From Mycobacterium sp. SM1 (GTDB lineage: Bacteria > Actinomycetota > Actinomycetes > Mycobacteriales > Mycobacteriaceae): a stretch of DNA of 64,000 nt. The position numbers and the translations under genes are program-made. The notes below the pieces were generated by a model. The model was not told where the DNA came from. It was given only the letters and a program-made list of their open reading frames with translations, and made no database searches. The stretch spans positions 496,001 through 560,000 of the forward strand of contig NZ_JAFLNH010000004.1 of NCBI RefSeq assembly GCF_018361265.1, written 5' to 3'. Shown in pieces: positions 36,188 through 44,510 of the stretch (the stretch's first letter is position 1; the number at the start of each line of letters is the position of its first letter).

Positions 36188-36289
36188 AAACCGGTATCAA
36201 CACAACCTGGCTCCAAAACCGGGTGGTGAAGCCTCCCGGGTTTCAACACCCCGGCAACGACGCGCCAACCCGGCCTACGCCCTCATCTG

Positions 36290-37160
36290 CGAAGAGCCCG
36301 TTTGACCGGCAGGTGGCCATCGACGACGCGTTGGGCCTTGGCGACCTGCTGGTCGATGCCGCGCAACGTCTTTCGCGCCCGGTCGTGCCGGTACTGGTAG
36401 TGGATCACTCGATCCGGGATGCCGCGGGCCTTTTCGCCGCTGGTCGACGGCCAAGGCTAGGTGAGCACCAGCTCGTCGGGGATCGCCTCGCCTGCGTGCT
36501 TGTCGCGCCATTCGCGGACCACGCCGGGCAGCGATGGGATCCGCGCGCCGAGGATGTCGGTCAGCCCGGCGTGCAGCGCGACCTGGTTGGCCTCCGAGAT
36601 CATCGCGGCATCAGCGACCACGGTGACATCGGTGAGCTGATGGGCGGTCTTAAACGCGTTGATCACCGCCACCATCGTGGCGGTCTCGGCCCGGTTGCCT
36701 TCGAACGCTGTGACGTTGAGTGGCAGGCCGCTGGCGTCGGTGAGCAATCCTACCGTGATCTGCGGATCCAGCCGCCGCTCCGTAGAGAATCCAGGTTCGC
36801 ACAACCCGTCACCGGCATCGGTCTCGAAATGCAGCGTGGTCACGTCATACAGCACCAGACTGGCTGGACCCAACGGGGCATGGGCCGCGCATGCGGTTAA
36901 AAGCGCGTGCCGGAATTCAGGTGTGGCGAAGACCGGCAGACGCCGCTTAAGGGCGCGGTAGGCCACCGGCTCGACTCCGGTCTCCTCGAGCACCCGCAGC
37001 GCATCGACCTTGCTGGTCGGCTCGATGATGCGCGCGCCGACCAGATCGCGAAACACCTCATCACCACCGGTGGCGCTGCCGAAACCCAGTACTCGGTAGG
37101 CCGCGCACTTACCCGATCGACACACCACGCAATCAAGACACTACGCAAGGCAGCGGGCGG
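36290..37160 (-). pseudogene. Truncated IS1634-family transposase
   Basis: Best frame at 36457-37128 reads LGFGSATGGDEVFRDLV, ARIIEPTSKVDALRVLEE and SLVLYDVTTLHFETD, typical of IS1634-type transposases, with ASGLPLNVTAFEGNRAETATM. The C-terminal continuation (KARGIPDRVIHYQYRHDRARKTL) is in another frame downstream near 36300-36450. Both the first third and the extreme end are missing. A distinct sequence from the element at 18925. Confidence 0.75.
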
Positions 37161-37163
37161 GGC

Positions 37164-38057
37164 TTAGACGACTGCGATCGCCCTCACCGGGGATGCGGTC
37201 GCGCCGACGAATTTCACGGGCAGCAGGATGAAGCAAAAAGCATGGATGTTCTCCCGAAGCACGTTGTCGAAGTTGACATTCTCGATGAGATGCACGCCCG
37301 CTTCGACAAGGGTGTGGGTGTGCACGGGAAAGATGCGTCCCCGGGGGTTTGGAAGCACTTCAACGGCCATCGAGTCCGCGCCGATCGCGCACACCTTCTG
37401 CGCGGTGAGATACCTCGCGGCGTCGGCGTCTATACCTGGTTCTGACGCGGTGTACTTGTCGTTATCTGTCATGAAAAAGCGTCCCCAGCCGGTTCGGATC
37501 AGCACCACGTCCCCCGCTTGCAATTCGATGCGTTGTGCCGCGAGCGCCCGCTCCAACATATCGACCGTCACTGTTTCGCCACCCTCAAGATAGTCCCGGC
37601 CGGCGGCGTTCGCGACGTCTGCAACCACGCCCCGCGTTATTAATGGTGGCATTTGCTCGATACCAAATCTCTTGAGGCCCCAATTGGTGGCATTGTCGCG
37701 GTACGGGAATCCGTTATGCATCTCATCGCCGATTGTGAAATGACCGAGCGCGTCGACGTGCGTACTCGTGTGCATGCACAACTCCACTCGCTCGGTGAAC
37801 ACACCGACGTCATCGTCGCTTTTCAGGTGTTCCTTCAAGAGCGGTCGCGTGGTGTCCGGGACCGACCACATGCCCATTAACATCGGGGGAATGAAAGGCT
37901 CTAGCGTCGGGTGACCGACTTGGACGTTGTGGCATAGCTCAAGGATTCGACCCGCCTTTATTGTCTGAAGCGCCTGCAGCGTTACCTCTGGCGTGACGTA
38001 GTTCGTTGCTCCTCGCTGATCCTCACGCCCCCATGGCAATTGACTTAACTGCGTCAC
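37164..38057 (-). CDS. Cyclase-family (kynurenine-formamidase-like) metal-dependent hydrolase
   Basis: 297-residue protein of the PF04199 cyclase family. The metal motif HTSTHVDALGHF (family HxGTHxDxPxH) is at about residue 98, and GADSMAVEV and PVHTHTLVEAGVHLIENV complete the active site. Members hydrolyse amides or lactones or act in polyketide and aromatic catabolism. The GTG at 38057 is chosen because GGAGGAGGG ends about 8 bases upstream; the longer frame to 38075 starts inside that ribosome site. Last gene of the tmo-like locus, so it may act on a ring-oxidation product. Confidence 0.82.
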   Translation of the reverse strand: MTQLSQLPWGREDQRGATNYVTPEVTLQALQTIKAGRILELCHNVQVGHPTLEPFIPPMLMGMWSVPDTTRPLLKEHLKSDDDVGVFTERVELCMHTSTHVDALGHFTIGDEMHNGFPYRDNATNWGLKRFGIEQMPPLITRGVVADVANAAGRDYLEGGETVTVDMLERALAAQRIELQAGDVVLIRTGWGRFFMTDNDKYTASEPGIDADAARYLTAQKVCAIGADSMAVEVLPNPRGRIFPVHTHTLVEAGVHLIENVNFDNVLRENIHAFCFILLPVKFVGATASPVRAIAVV

Positions 38058-38163
38058 TTGACCGCCCTCCTCCAATTCTTCTTATTGTCCATCATTTTTG
38101 GAAACCAGGCTCGTGCCCGTGTCTCTTATGTCAATACTCACGGGCCGACAGACAAACCGACCC

Positions 38164-38544
38164 TCACGTTTCCTGATAACGGTAGTAATGAGGCTGGCCA
38201 TCCTGCGGGATACCGATGCGCACACGTCCGTCGATGACCTGCACGCCGTAGCGGTACAACCGGCAGCCCGCCGGATTGATTCCCACGCCGGTTTTCAAAT
38301 CAAACTCCCAATCGTGTCCCGGACACCGCAGCCTGGACGCATCAGCATCCCACGGCCCATCGGCCAGCAACATCTCCTGATGAGGACACAGCCCCTGATA
38401 GGCGGCAAAGGACCCATCCAAGTGGTGAACAATTAGCACCTGCTCGCCGTCGACCTCGGCGTCGATAAGGTCACCTTCCCACAAATCCTCGGCTTCGGGA
38501 ACTTCAACCCAATGCACGGCTGGGTCAGACATCGCCGCGCTCAT
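38164..38544 (-). CDS. tmoC: Rieske ferredoxin, TmoC-like (displaced)
   Basis: 126-residue Rieske protein. Cluster ligands are in CPHQ and CPGHDW. It is very similar to the TmoC start at 63825 (WVEVPEA-DLWEGDLIDAEV-GEQVLIVHHLDGSFAAYQGLCPHQE). It carries electrons to the TmoA-like oxygenase. In canonical operons C sits between B and D; here it lies after E and two SCP2-like genes. Start ATG 38544 has GGAAGGTGG upstream. A TmoF reductase gene is not found. Confidence 0.92.
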   Translation of the reverse strand: MSAAMSDPAVHWVEVPEAEDLWEGDLIDAEVDGEQVLIVHHLDGSFAAYQGLCPHQEMLLADGPWDADASRLRCPGHDWEFDLKTGVGINPAGCRLYRYGVQVIDGRVRIGIPQDGQPHYYRYQET

Positions 38545-38751
38545 GACCCACCTTCCAACACACGCGCCAATCCGAACGGCGAAATGGCTGCGAGAGCCTC
38601 ATGTGGTAAGCATCACACGTCGAGCGGGTACCACTACCATTAACAGCTCCTCTCCTGTAAATGGCGGGTTGTCGATTCCCCATCCACCGCCATCGAAATC
38701 ACTATTTGCCCGCAACGTTAAAAGTCCTTAGCCGCAAACCAGCCAGTTACA

Positions 38752-38779
38752 CCTATACCTAAACCCCCTATACCTAAAC
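38752..38779. repeat. Tandem 13-bp direct repeats upstream of tmoC
   Basis: CCTATACCTAAAC occurs at 38752-38764 and 38767-38779 (period 15 bp). It lies between the SCP2-like stop and the Rieske gene. Possibly a regulator or ribosome-protein binding site; no other copy was noticed. Confidence 0.4.
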
Positions 38780-38792
38780 TTGTGAGCCCGCA

Positions 38793-39335
38793 TCACGGAG
38801 CGACGGAGACGAGCGCGATGAATCGCAGCGCCGTGACGGCGTGGATCAACAGACCCTTGACCACCAAGCGGTGGACCAGGATAGCCCCGAGCACACCCAT
38901 CCCTCGCCTGGTGAAGAAGCCAACCGGCAGCAAGCCTCCCGCTTTCATCGCTAACTGCGACACGTCGAGAATCTGGTTAACCGTCGCCTTTACCGTCACA
39001 CCCGGGCGGCCAACGACACCGTTATGTACAACAGCCTCGCTGCCACCGAATACGATAGTCGCCACCCCGCCGGTATCTGTACTCACAACAGCAACCGGGC
39101 GCCCCATCCGCCGCGCCAGCTTAACACGTTTCGGAAAGGCGTCAAGATTCTGCTGAAGCAACGTTGCCAGTATGTTTGCAACGCCATTCGGGCTTTCATC
39201 GTATAGCCTCACCGAGTATTCGGCCTCTGCCTTTTTTCCCACGGCGGCTCCTAATATGCTTATTATCACTCCAGCGTTGAGCGGATGCAAAAGCTTGAAT
39301 CTGTTGTCCGACACATACTGATGCTGCGTCACCAC
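38793..39335 (-). CDS. SCP2-like protein 2 (sterol-carrier-type, tentative)
   Basis: About 180 residues. The middle part (MGRPVAVVSTDTGGVATIVFGGSEAVVHNG, then VTVKATVNQILDVSQLAMKAGG) has the pattern of SCP2-like lipid-binding domains: a beta strand with a polar hydrophobic alternation and amphipathic helices. The C-terminal end is hydrophobic (LGAILVHRLVVKGLLIHAVTALRFIALVSV). The start is uncertain: GTG 39335 or 39332 are favoured because the upstream gene stops at 39364. Could bind a hydrophobic substrate for the monooxygenase; unproven. Confidence 0.6.
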   Translation of the reverse strand: MVTQHQYVSDNRFKLLHPLNAGVIISILGAAVGKKAEAEYSVRLYDESPNGVANILATLLQQNLDAFPKRVKLARRMGRPVAVVSTDTGGVATIVFGGSEAVVHNGVVGRPGVTVKATVNQILDVSQLAMKAGGLLPVGFFTRRGMGVLGAILVHRLVVKGLLIHAVTALRFIALVSVAP

Positions 39336-39363
39336 GCAGGCAGCGAACCCCGCCAATACTCGA

Positions 39364-39774
39364 TCAGACGTCCCAGTCGGTGGGTACTTGACCCCAGCTT
39401 CGAAGGAACGCATTGAACGCTGAAGCGTTCTCAATCGCCGCGGACATCGGGCCCTTCTCAAACTTGATCTTTCCAGCCATCAGCAATACACCACCCTCGC
39501 TACGCCCTTCAGCTGCTTCACGCCAAGTCTCCACGCTAGCGTTGATGACGAGCGAAAGCTCATCCTCACCGTATTTTGGCGGGCCCCAGTAATCTAGCTT
39601 GCCTTGATTCCACTCCAAATGGGTCGATAGATCGCGATCGGAACATCCGAATGCCATCTTCATTGTGAACGCTTTGGGATCTTTAAATCCATCATAGATG
39701 GCTTTGGTCTCATTCGTGACTTTTTGCGCTGCAACGCACCACTCCGGAGAAAATAGCTTCAATGCGTTAGCCAT
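39364..39774 (-). CDS. SCP2 sterol-transfer-family protein 1
   Basis: 136-residue protein with the SCP2-like layout: LFSPEWCVAAQKVTNETKAIYDGFKD, then strands with a conserved WGPPKYGEDELSLVI and a GKIKFEKGPMSAAI helix. Such domains bind hydrophobic molecules. It sits directly downstream of the tmoE-like gene in the same strand, with a second SCP2-like gene next. ATG 39774 is preferred; a GTG at 39786 has a ribosome site too close. A substrate chaperone is a plausible role, by inference. Confidence 0.7.
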   Translation of the reverse strand: MANALKLFSPEWCVAAQKVTNETKAIYDGFKDPKAFTMKMAFGCSDRDLSTHLEWNQGKLDYWGPPKYGEDELSLVINASVETWREAAEGRSEGGVLLMAGKIKFEKGPMSAAIENASAFNAFLRSWGQVPTDWDV

Positions 39775-39833
39775 GTTGCCACACACCCTTCCATTTCAGC
39801 TGACAACAACTGCATCCACGTCGTAAATCAAGT

Positions 39834-40859
39834 TTACGCCAAGCCGCATCCATGCAAATAGTCATCGTAACCGTCGATAACAGCACGTAGCGTCTCACCG
39901 GCAGCCGGCGAGCTGGGTGCCCGTTGCTCAAGCTCGGTCAATGGCGCAATGCCCTCGGTGACGAGGGGGCGCCACTTTGCAATCCAATCCTTAAGCAGTC
40001 GACAATGTTTGGGCTCACGCTCGACGGCATAATTGACCAATGCCCGGCTCCAGGCCCGGCTGCGGTCACTGTCCAATGCAAATTCATCACACATTAACCC
40101 GAGCAGCTCGTCACCGTTTTGGCGCGCCAGCACGCTCAGAGCGCGGTTAAACCACTCATCGAAAATCGGTTTGGCCACCAGGTTTAACGCTGTAAAAGCT
40201 TCCCCCCAATCGTATGCGGTGAGCATGGTTTCGAATGCCTTACGAAGCGGCTGCCACCAGTCGCCGTCTTCCCAAGCCCGCCGCGCCTTATGGCTACTCG
40301 CGATGTTTTCTGGTGACTCGTGCGAGAGCGATAGAGCCTTCGTGCGATACGCAATCCATTGGATCCTCCGCAGCTCATCAGCACCCTGAAAGTGAGCAGG
40401 ATTCGCAATATATGCTGACGGTGACATCTGGCCGACGTACATCGCAGTCATTTGCAGCACATGGATCGGAAATCGCGCTGGAATAAATGCGGCATCTAAA
40501 AACTCGACCCATTGCTGGCCCAAAGTCTCGTCATAATCCCGCTGCTCGAATTCGTCGATGAGGCCGTCCATGTACGTCTCTCGCTGGTGTTGCAGGGTGA
40601 CGTATGCGCGATAGGTAAGCGCATGAGGATCGCGGAAATCCTCCCAGGAAGACACCTGGAATGGCGACTGTTCACGGTGTCGCAAATACCAGGCGTTGAT
40701 CGGTGCTTGCGGATCGATCTCGAAGGGTGCCGGTTCCCAGCGGAAATCATAATGAAACTGTCCCGTCAACACTTCGTATTCGGTTGGGCGACGCCGCAGA
40801 GAGCCGAACCTGCTCCACGTGCGCAGCCGTCGGGCAGACTTCTCTTGCTGCTCAGTCAT
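39834..40859 (-). CDS. tmoE: TmoE-like monooxygenase beta subunit
   Basis: 341-residue beta subunit of the toluene-4-monooxygenase type hydroxylase, containing the RRRPTEYEVLTGQFHYDF and YVTLQHQRETYMDGLIDEFE features. It lacks metal ligands and pairs with TmoA. Overlaps the tmoD stop by 8 bp, so translation is coupled. Lower GC than the paralogous operon at 62 kb. Confidence 0.9.
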   Translation of the reverse strand: MTEQQEKSARRLRTWSRFGSLRRRPTEYEVLTGQFHYDFRWEPAPFEIDPQAPINAWYLRHREQSPFQVSSWEDFRDPHALTYRAYVTLQHQRETYMDGLIDEFEQRDYDETLGQQWVEFLDAAFIPARFPIHVLQMTAMYVGQMSPSAYIANPAHFQGADELRRIQWIAYRTKALSLSHESPENIASSHKARRAWEDGDWWQPLRKAFETMLTAYDWGEAFTALNLVAKPIFDEWFNRALSVLARQNGDELLGLMCDEFALDSDRSRAWSRALVNYAVEREPKHCRLLKDWIAKWRPLVTEGIAPLTELEQRAPSSPAAGETLRAVIDGYDDYLHGCGLA

Positions 40860-41157
40860 TTGCTTGCTCCTTGATCAAGTACCAGACCAACTCTTCCTCA
40901 TCTCCCCGCATGCGTCCTGCGAATGACGCCATGACGGGTTCAATCTCAGCGAGGCTGACCTCCCGTCCCAGCTTTTCCTCGAGGGTGACGCGGCGTAGAC
41001 GGCATTCATCGGGGCAGGACACCCGAACGTATCCCCCCCGGTCTATAATCTCAAGCGGGCGATCCGAATTATCTTCTTGCAATGCCATCAGCAACGCTTC
41101 TACAAGTTCCGCGTCAGCGGCCTGCAATACGGGTCCCACATCCTTTCGTTCGGACAT
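40852..41157 (-). CDS. tmoD: TmoD-like effector protein
   Basis: 101-residue cofactorless coupling protein (VGPVLQAADAELVEALLMALQEDN..., RGGYVRVSCPDECRLRRVTLEEKLGREVSLAEIE). It binds the hydroxylase and tunes regioselectivity. It follows a 228-bp spacer after tmoB where a tmoC gene would normally be. Confidence 0.9.
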   Translation of the reverse strand: MSERKDVGPVLQAADAELVEALLMALQEDNSDRPLEIIDRGGYVRVSCPDECRLRRVTLEEKLGREVSLAEIEPVMASFAGRMRGDEEELVWYLIKEQAND

Positions 41158-41385
41158 ATATATACCTGCCTAATCGTTTCGTAGGGAATGGTTTAGTGGT
41201 GGTGGTTGAGGTCCCGGTCCGTCGTGTCCAACCTGCTGTTAGTCGATTGGCTTGTGTTCCCCATGCCGGCGGGACGTTATGTGAGATACCGGCGAACTCG
41301 AGCGATTGAGCACCGCCTGCGGGAGCAAACCGAAGTCCCACGCCCCATCGGCACGTCAACATTCGGCACCTGACTCCAAGCACTG
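41158..41385 (-). other. Spacer at the expected tmoC position
   Basis: 228 bp with no Rieske gene and no credible frame. A plus-strand reading (VVVVEVPVRRVQPAV..., GGTLCEIPANSSD) is open but unrelated to anything I recognise. It may be a scar left by loss or relocation of tmoC. Confidence 0.5.
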
Positions 41386-41664
41386 TCAGGCACGCTGCAC
41401 GTCCCAGCGGTCAACTTCATCGGCCCACATCACGTCCACGACATCCATGGGTCCAACACCCGCGGCCGCGAGCGTTGTGTCGGGATCGAGGACCTTTCCC
41501 TTGAACAATACCGTCTTCGCTTGCTGGCGCGCCGGCAACCGCCGGCCAACGACGTGATAGGCAACCTTCTCCGCCGCTTGTGCGACCGTGTCCTGGTCAT
41601 CGACCGGCACAAGTAAGGGCGCGAAATCTCCGCGGAACCACCCTTGGATAGGTAACAATGCCAC
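41386..41664 (-). CDS. tmoB: TmoB-like gamma subunit
   Basis: 92-residue ubiquitin-like gamma subunit (LLPIQGWFRGDFAPLLVPVDDQDT, VAYHVVGRRL). Start GTG at 41664 with a weak ribosome site. It has a C-terminal extension of about 11 residues (ADEVDRWDVQRA) relative to the paralogue at 63583. Confidence 0.9.
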   Translation of the reverse strand: MALLPIQGWFRGDFAPLLVPVDDQDTVAQAAEKVAYHVVGRRLPARQQAKTVLFKGKVLDPDTTLAAAGVGPMDVVDVMWADEVDRWDVQRA

Positions 41665-41768
41665 TATTGTTCCATCCTGTTCATGTTCATCCCCTAAGTG
41701 CTGTATTCAAGTAAGTATTCTGTATTCAAACAATTGTCACGTCTTTTGTATTGTGTATTGGTAACCGT

Positions 41769-41798
41769 CCTCCCGGGTCGGATCGACGACCCGGGAGG
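41769..41798. repeat. Strong hairpin 2 in the tmoA-tmoB spacer
   Basis: CCTCCCGGGTCG, a 6-nt GATCGA loop and CGACCCGGGAGG make a perfect 12-bp stem. There is no T-tract on either side, so a plain rho-independent terminator is unlikely; an attenuator, RNA-stability element or processing site is more likely. Confidence 0.55.
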
Positions 41799-41852
41799 AT
41801 GGTTTAAGGTATCAGGCCGCAATAGCACCACCCAGCAGCCTGGGCAAACATC

Positions 41853-41898
41853 GTGACCCGCCGCGACCGCGGGACGCGTCGAATCCGCGGCGGGTCAC
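41853..41898. repeat. Strong hairpin 1 immediately after tmoA
   Basis: GTGACCCGCCGCG and CGCGGCGGGTCAC are perfect 13-bp inverted arms around a 20-nt loop. It begins 10 bp after the tmoA stop (minus strand). No T-tract follows. Confidence 0.55.
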
Positions 41899-41908
41899 AC
41901 ATGGCCAT

Positions 41909-43417
41909 CTACCCCGCGGCGGCACCGGCCGATTCGTAGGCCCAGTTGTAGCCGTCCGCATCCTGGCCGCTCTCCTCCGGAGATACGCCCATGTACTGCA
42001 AAGCGCCCTCCATCGTCGGCGGTTGCACGTATCCGGCCAAAAACCGATCGAGGATATTCAGGTGACCCGCATACCGTTCAGGGGCCTGCTCAAATATCCA
42101 CTGGCACGGTTCTGAACAGAACTGGTATTTCCGTCCGCCGTACTCCAGTGTCAACGGACCCGGAGTCTTGCGGTATCCGCCGAGGAACCCCGCTGGCGCC
42201 ACGACCGGAATCTGACACATGTTGCACATGGTGGGAAGCGTTTCTGAGAATGTGCTGTCCGCTTTACCCGCTCGAATAGCGGTAGCGCTTTCATCCCAGT
42301 ATTGGCCGAACAGCGATGTCCAACCGGGGTAATGCTGTTCTAACCATTGCCGTTCCGCTGACGACATCCCCGCATGCGGACTGAACCAGATGGTGGCGCG
42401 CCAGTACCACAAGCCAAGAGCAATAGCGTGGTGCCACCAGTTGAGATCAGTCAAGAAATGATCATCCCAATACCAGGGTTTCTCCAGCCCAAACGAAGTG
42501 ATCTGATCCAGGAATTGCTTGCCAATCCACTCCTGGCAGAATTCCTTAAACGGCATCTCTCGCGATTCCAGCGGTGTGTAGTAATCCATCGACGGCCCAG
42601 CGAGCAGCGCAAAGAGCCGCCAGTTTCGCCAGAAGGCCACGTCGATGAGCTGCTGGGCCTCTGCCTTCTTGCCATTGGCCAGGAGCACCTTGAGGGTCGG
42701 CTCGCCCTGTTGGGCATGGCGGGCCTCGTCGGTTTGGATGCTCGAGAGAAGAGATCCGAAGCTGACATCACCCACGCGCATGGCCTCGGCTGCCATGCCC
42801 AAAAATTGCAGGTTGGTGAATCCGGTCTCCGTCGCGAACGTGAGTTGGATAGCGGTGCGCACCGCATCGTTGGCAGTAAAGATATCGTCATCGAAGCTGC
42901 GGACCGCAATAGCGCCCCAGTCGTTCGTGTGGAGCAATTTGTGCGCCCAGTCCATCCGCGGTTCCTTCGGCAACAGCCCGTAGGCGAAAGCGGCCTGGAT
43001 TTGCCCGTGTCGCGTCTCGTCGAGCGTGCCGTATGTCGCCGTGTTCCGCCAGGCAGCCGCCCTGCCGAACCGAGCCATCCGCGACTCGCCCATCGTAATC
43101 GCATATTCGGGCATTGCGATGGCGCCGTAGTGTGCGGTGATCGCCGCTTTCCATCCGGGGTCAAGCTTCTCGATCAGACTCGACCTGGCCACCGCCGCGT
43201 TCACCGCGTACACCATTGCTTCTTTTTCGGCTTGATTGTGCGCGTATTCGCGATATGCCACCTTGTAGGGCTCATCCCAAGCCCACCATTCCGACAGTGG
43301 TATGCCAAAGTCGTCGGACATTTCTCGCGGAAATGCGGCTTCTGGTGTGACATACCGCAGCGACCAATTCATGTCGCGGGTTAAATCGTACCATTCATGT
43401 CGTGCCAAACGTGGCAT
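41909..43417 (-). CDS. tmoA: T4MO-like monooxygenase alpha (catalytic) subunit
   Basis: 502-residue di-iron hydroxylase. All ligands are in T4MO numbering: E104 (MPEY), E134/H137 (DETRHGQ), E197 (ATETGFTNL) and E231/H234 (DEARHAQ), with T201 (gating Thr). Unlike T4moA, which I recall as having Gly103, this has Pro103. A C-terminal CNMCQ...FCSEPCQW Cys set resembles DmpN. It would oxidise an aromatic or alkene substrate. No GTTCC-N7-GGAAC operator is visible upstream. Confidence 0.95.
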   Translation of the reverse strand: MPRLARHEWYDLTRDMNWSLRYVTPEAAFPREMSDDFGIPLSEWWAWDEPYKVAYREYAHNQAEKEAMVYAVNAAVARSSLIEKLDPGWKAAITAHYGAIAMPEYAITMGESRMARFGRAAAWRNTATYGTLDETRHGQIQAAFAYGLLPKEPRMDWAHKLLHTNDWGAIAVRSFDDDIFTANDAVRTAIQLTFATETGFTNLQFLGMAAEAMRVGDVSFGSLLSSIQTDEARHAQQGEPTLKVLLANGKKAEAQQLIDVAFWRNWRLFALLAGPSMDYYTPLESREMPFKEFCQEWIGKQFLDQITSFGLEKPWYWDDHFLTDLNWWHHAIALGLWYWRATIWFSPHAGMSSAERQWLEQHYPGWTSLFGQYWDESATAIRAGKADSTFSETLPTMCNMCQIPVVAPAGFLGGYRKTPGPLTLEYGGRKYQFCSEPCQWIFEQAPERYAGHLNILDRFLAGYVQPPTMEGALQYMGVSPEESGQDADGYNWAYESAGAAAG

Positions 43418-43535
43418 TCGATATCTCTCCTCGTGTGAGTTGGACTTTGACCATTGTGACCTGGATCATTATTCAGGAATCATCGTAGGTGACTGAAGTT
43501 AAGTTCGCCGCTCTGCTGATTCTCCTCTCATTCGG

Positions 43536-43853
43536 TCACGGCCCGGGTCGAATTACTTTGTATCGTGTATTATCCACAAGTATCGGGACGTCGAAATCTG
43601 ATGCTGTAGGGGCGACCCCCCATATCGCCGGTATCTGATTCTTCCATCGGTCTGACGTGACGAATTCGTTTAGTGTTTGTTCATTCTCGAAAAGGTACAC
43701 TGCACCGAATTTTTTTGCCTCTGGATTCAACAGATAAGCTTTGTATACGAGCCCGGGCCGTTTAAGATAATTATTCACTCCTTTTTCCGAGCTCTCGAGA
43801 ATCTTTTGTGTGTCAAAGTCGGGAAGCTCGAACGACGTGATGAGGGCCTTCAT
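43536..43853 (-). CDS. YdhR/ABM-type small monooxygenase-like protein
   Basis: 105-residue protein with the ferredoxin-like alpha/beta-barrel pattern (KALITSFELPDFDTQKILESSEKGVNNYLKRPGLVYKAYLLNPEAKKFGAVYLFENEQTLNEF). This is similar in arrangement to YdhR and ABM family proteins. It lies 118 bp upstream of tmoA on the same strand. The coding is AT-rich compared with neighbours. An AGGAG site is directly before the start. The start region abuts the group II intron-like fragment, which would cut this gene off from any promoter further upstream. Confidence 0.65.
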   Translation of the reverse strand: MKALITSFELPDFDTQKILESSEKGVNNYLKRPGLVYKAYLLNPEAKKFGAVYLFENEQTLNEFVTSDRWKNQIPAIWGVAPTASDFDVPILVDNTRYKVIRPGP

Positions 43854-43865
43854 GGAGATACTCCT

Positions 43866-44470
43866 GTGCGTCCAGTAGTGAAAGGTGGTTGATCATGTAA
43901 ATGGTTGACGGCTGATTCGTAAGCTCGTCGTCGCTTGCCGGTGAAAGTCCGGTCCGGGTAGCTGTCAGGAGGCCCGGTAGCAGGCTGGCGGTGTCGTCTG
44001 GAAACGGGCGGGGTCGAAGCCCAGCGTCGAACGCCCCGGTTATCGGGGTGTGCAACCGAACGGTCCGTAACGTGAAGTGAAGCCTGCCGCGTCGTTAAGC
44101 GATCAGGGAGTGCCGAGCCCGGAGGAGAAGGGCGAAGGCCATGGAAGCGGTGAAGATCCTGGAAGTGCAGCCGTGAAGGACTCCCCGGCCTAAGGGGCTC
44201 GGAACGTTCGGATAGTGGTGACGGGAACTGGAGAGGCCCTCCCCGGCCCAACCGACTGCGTAGAGCGGTTGGAGCGCGGCGACCTATAACCGGCGACGAG
44301 CCGGGAAGTGGAAGCCAGCCGGGGGCCACTCCACAGCGACGCGCTCCGAGCGCAACCGTTGCCCTCCCACAAATGGGCGATAAATCGGCGCGGCTGGGAT
44401 GCGAATGGTCGACCACTGCTGGTACCCCGCTGCGGGGGACGGGGGATGCGACCCTGGATTTACCCACCAA
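43866..44470 (+). mobile_element. 5' fragment resembling a group II intron (no reverse transcriptase)
   Basis: Begins with the GTGCG start of group II introns followed by TCCAGTAGTGAAAGGTGGTT and a long GC-rich, structured non-coding stretch that reads like domain I (for example GAAAGTCC, AGGAGGCCCGG, GACGGGAACTGG and repeated paired blocks). No reverse transcriptase frame and no domain V follow before the next gene. The 3' end is approximate. It could be a relic or a fragment remaining after recombination. A structural-RNA search is needed to confirm. Confidence 0.55.
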
Positions 44471-44510
44471 GTAAGTGAGGACGTCCGCGCAATACTGGGA
44501 CCATAGCATC

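Larger units (their letters stand above)
34990..36230 (+). mobile_element. IS3-family insertion sequence (apparently intact genes)
   Basis: Region with overlapping OrfA and OrfB in the -1 frame relationship typical of IS3. Exact ends are not resolved: weakly related sequences near 34991-35005 and 36206-36226 (TTTAGAG...GTG and its partial complement) could be the terminal repeats. Boundaries are therefore approximate. Confidence 0.65.

Noticed and set aside
43418-43535. Possible palindrome GTGACCT...AGGTGAC upstream of the first tmoA
   Set aside because: Arms are not true reverse complements (one mismatch in each direction) and the spacing is long.
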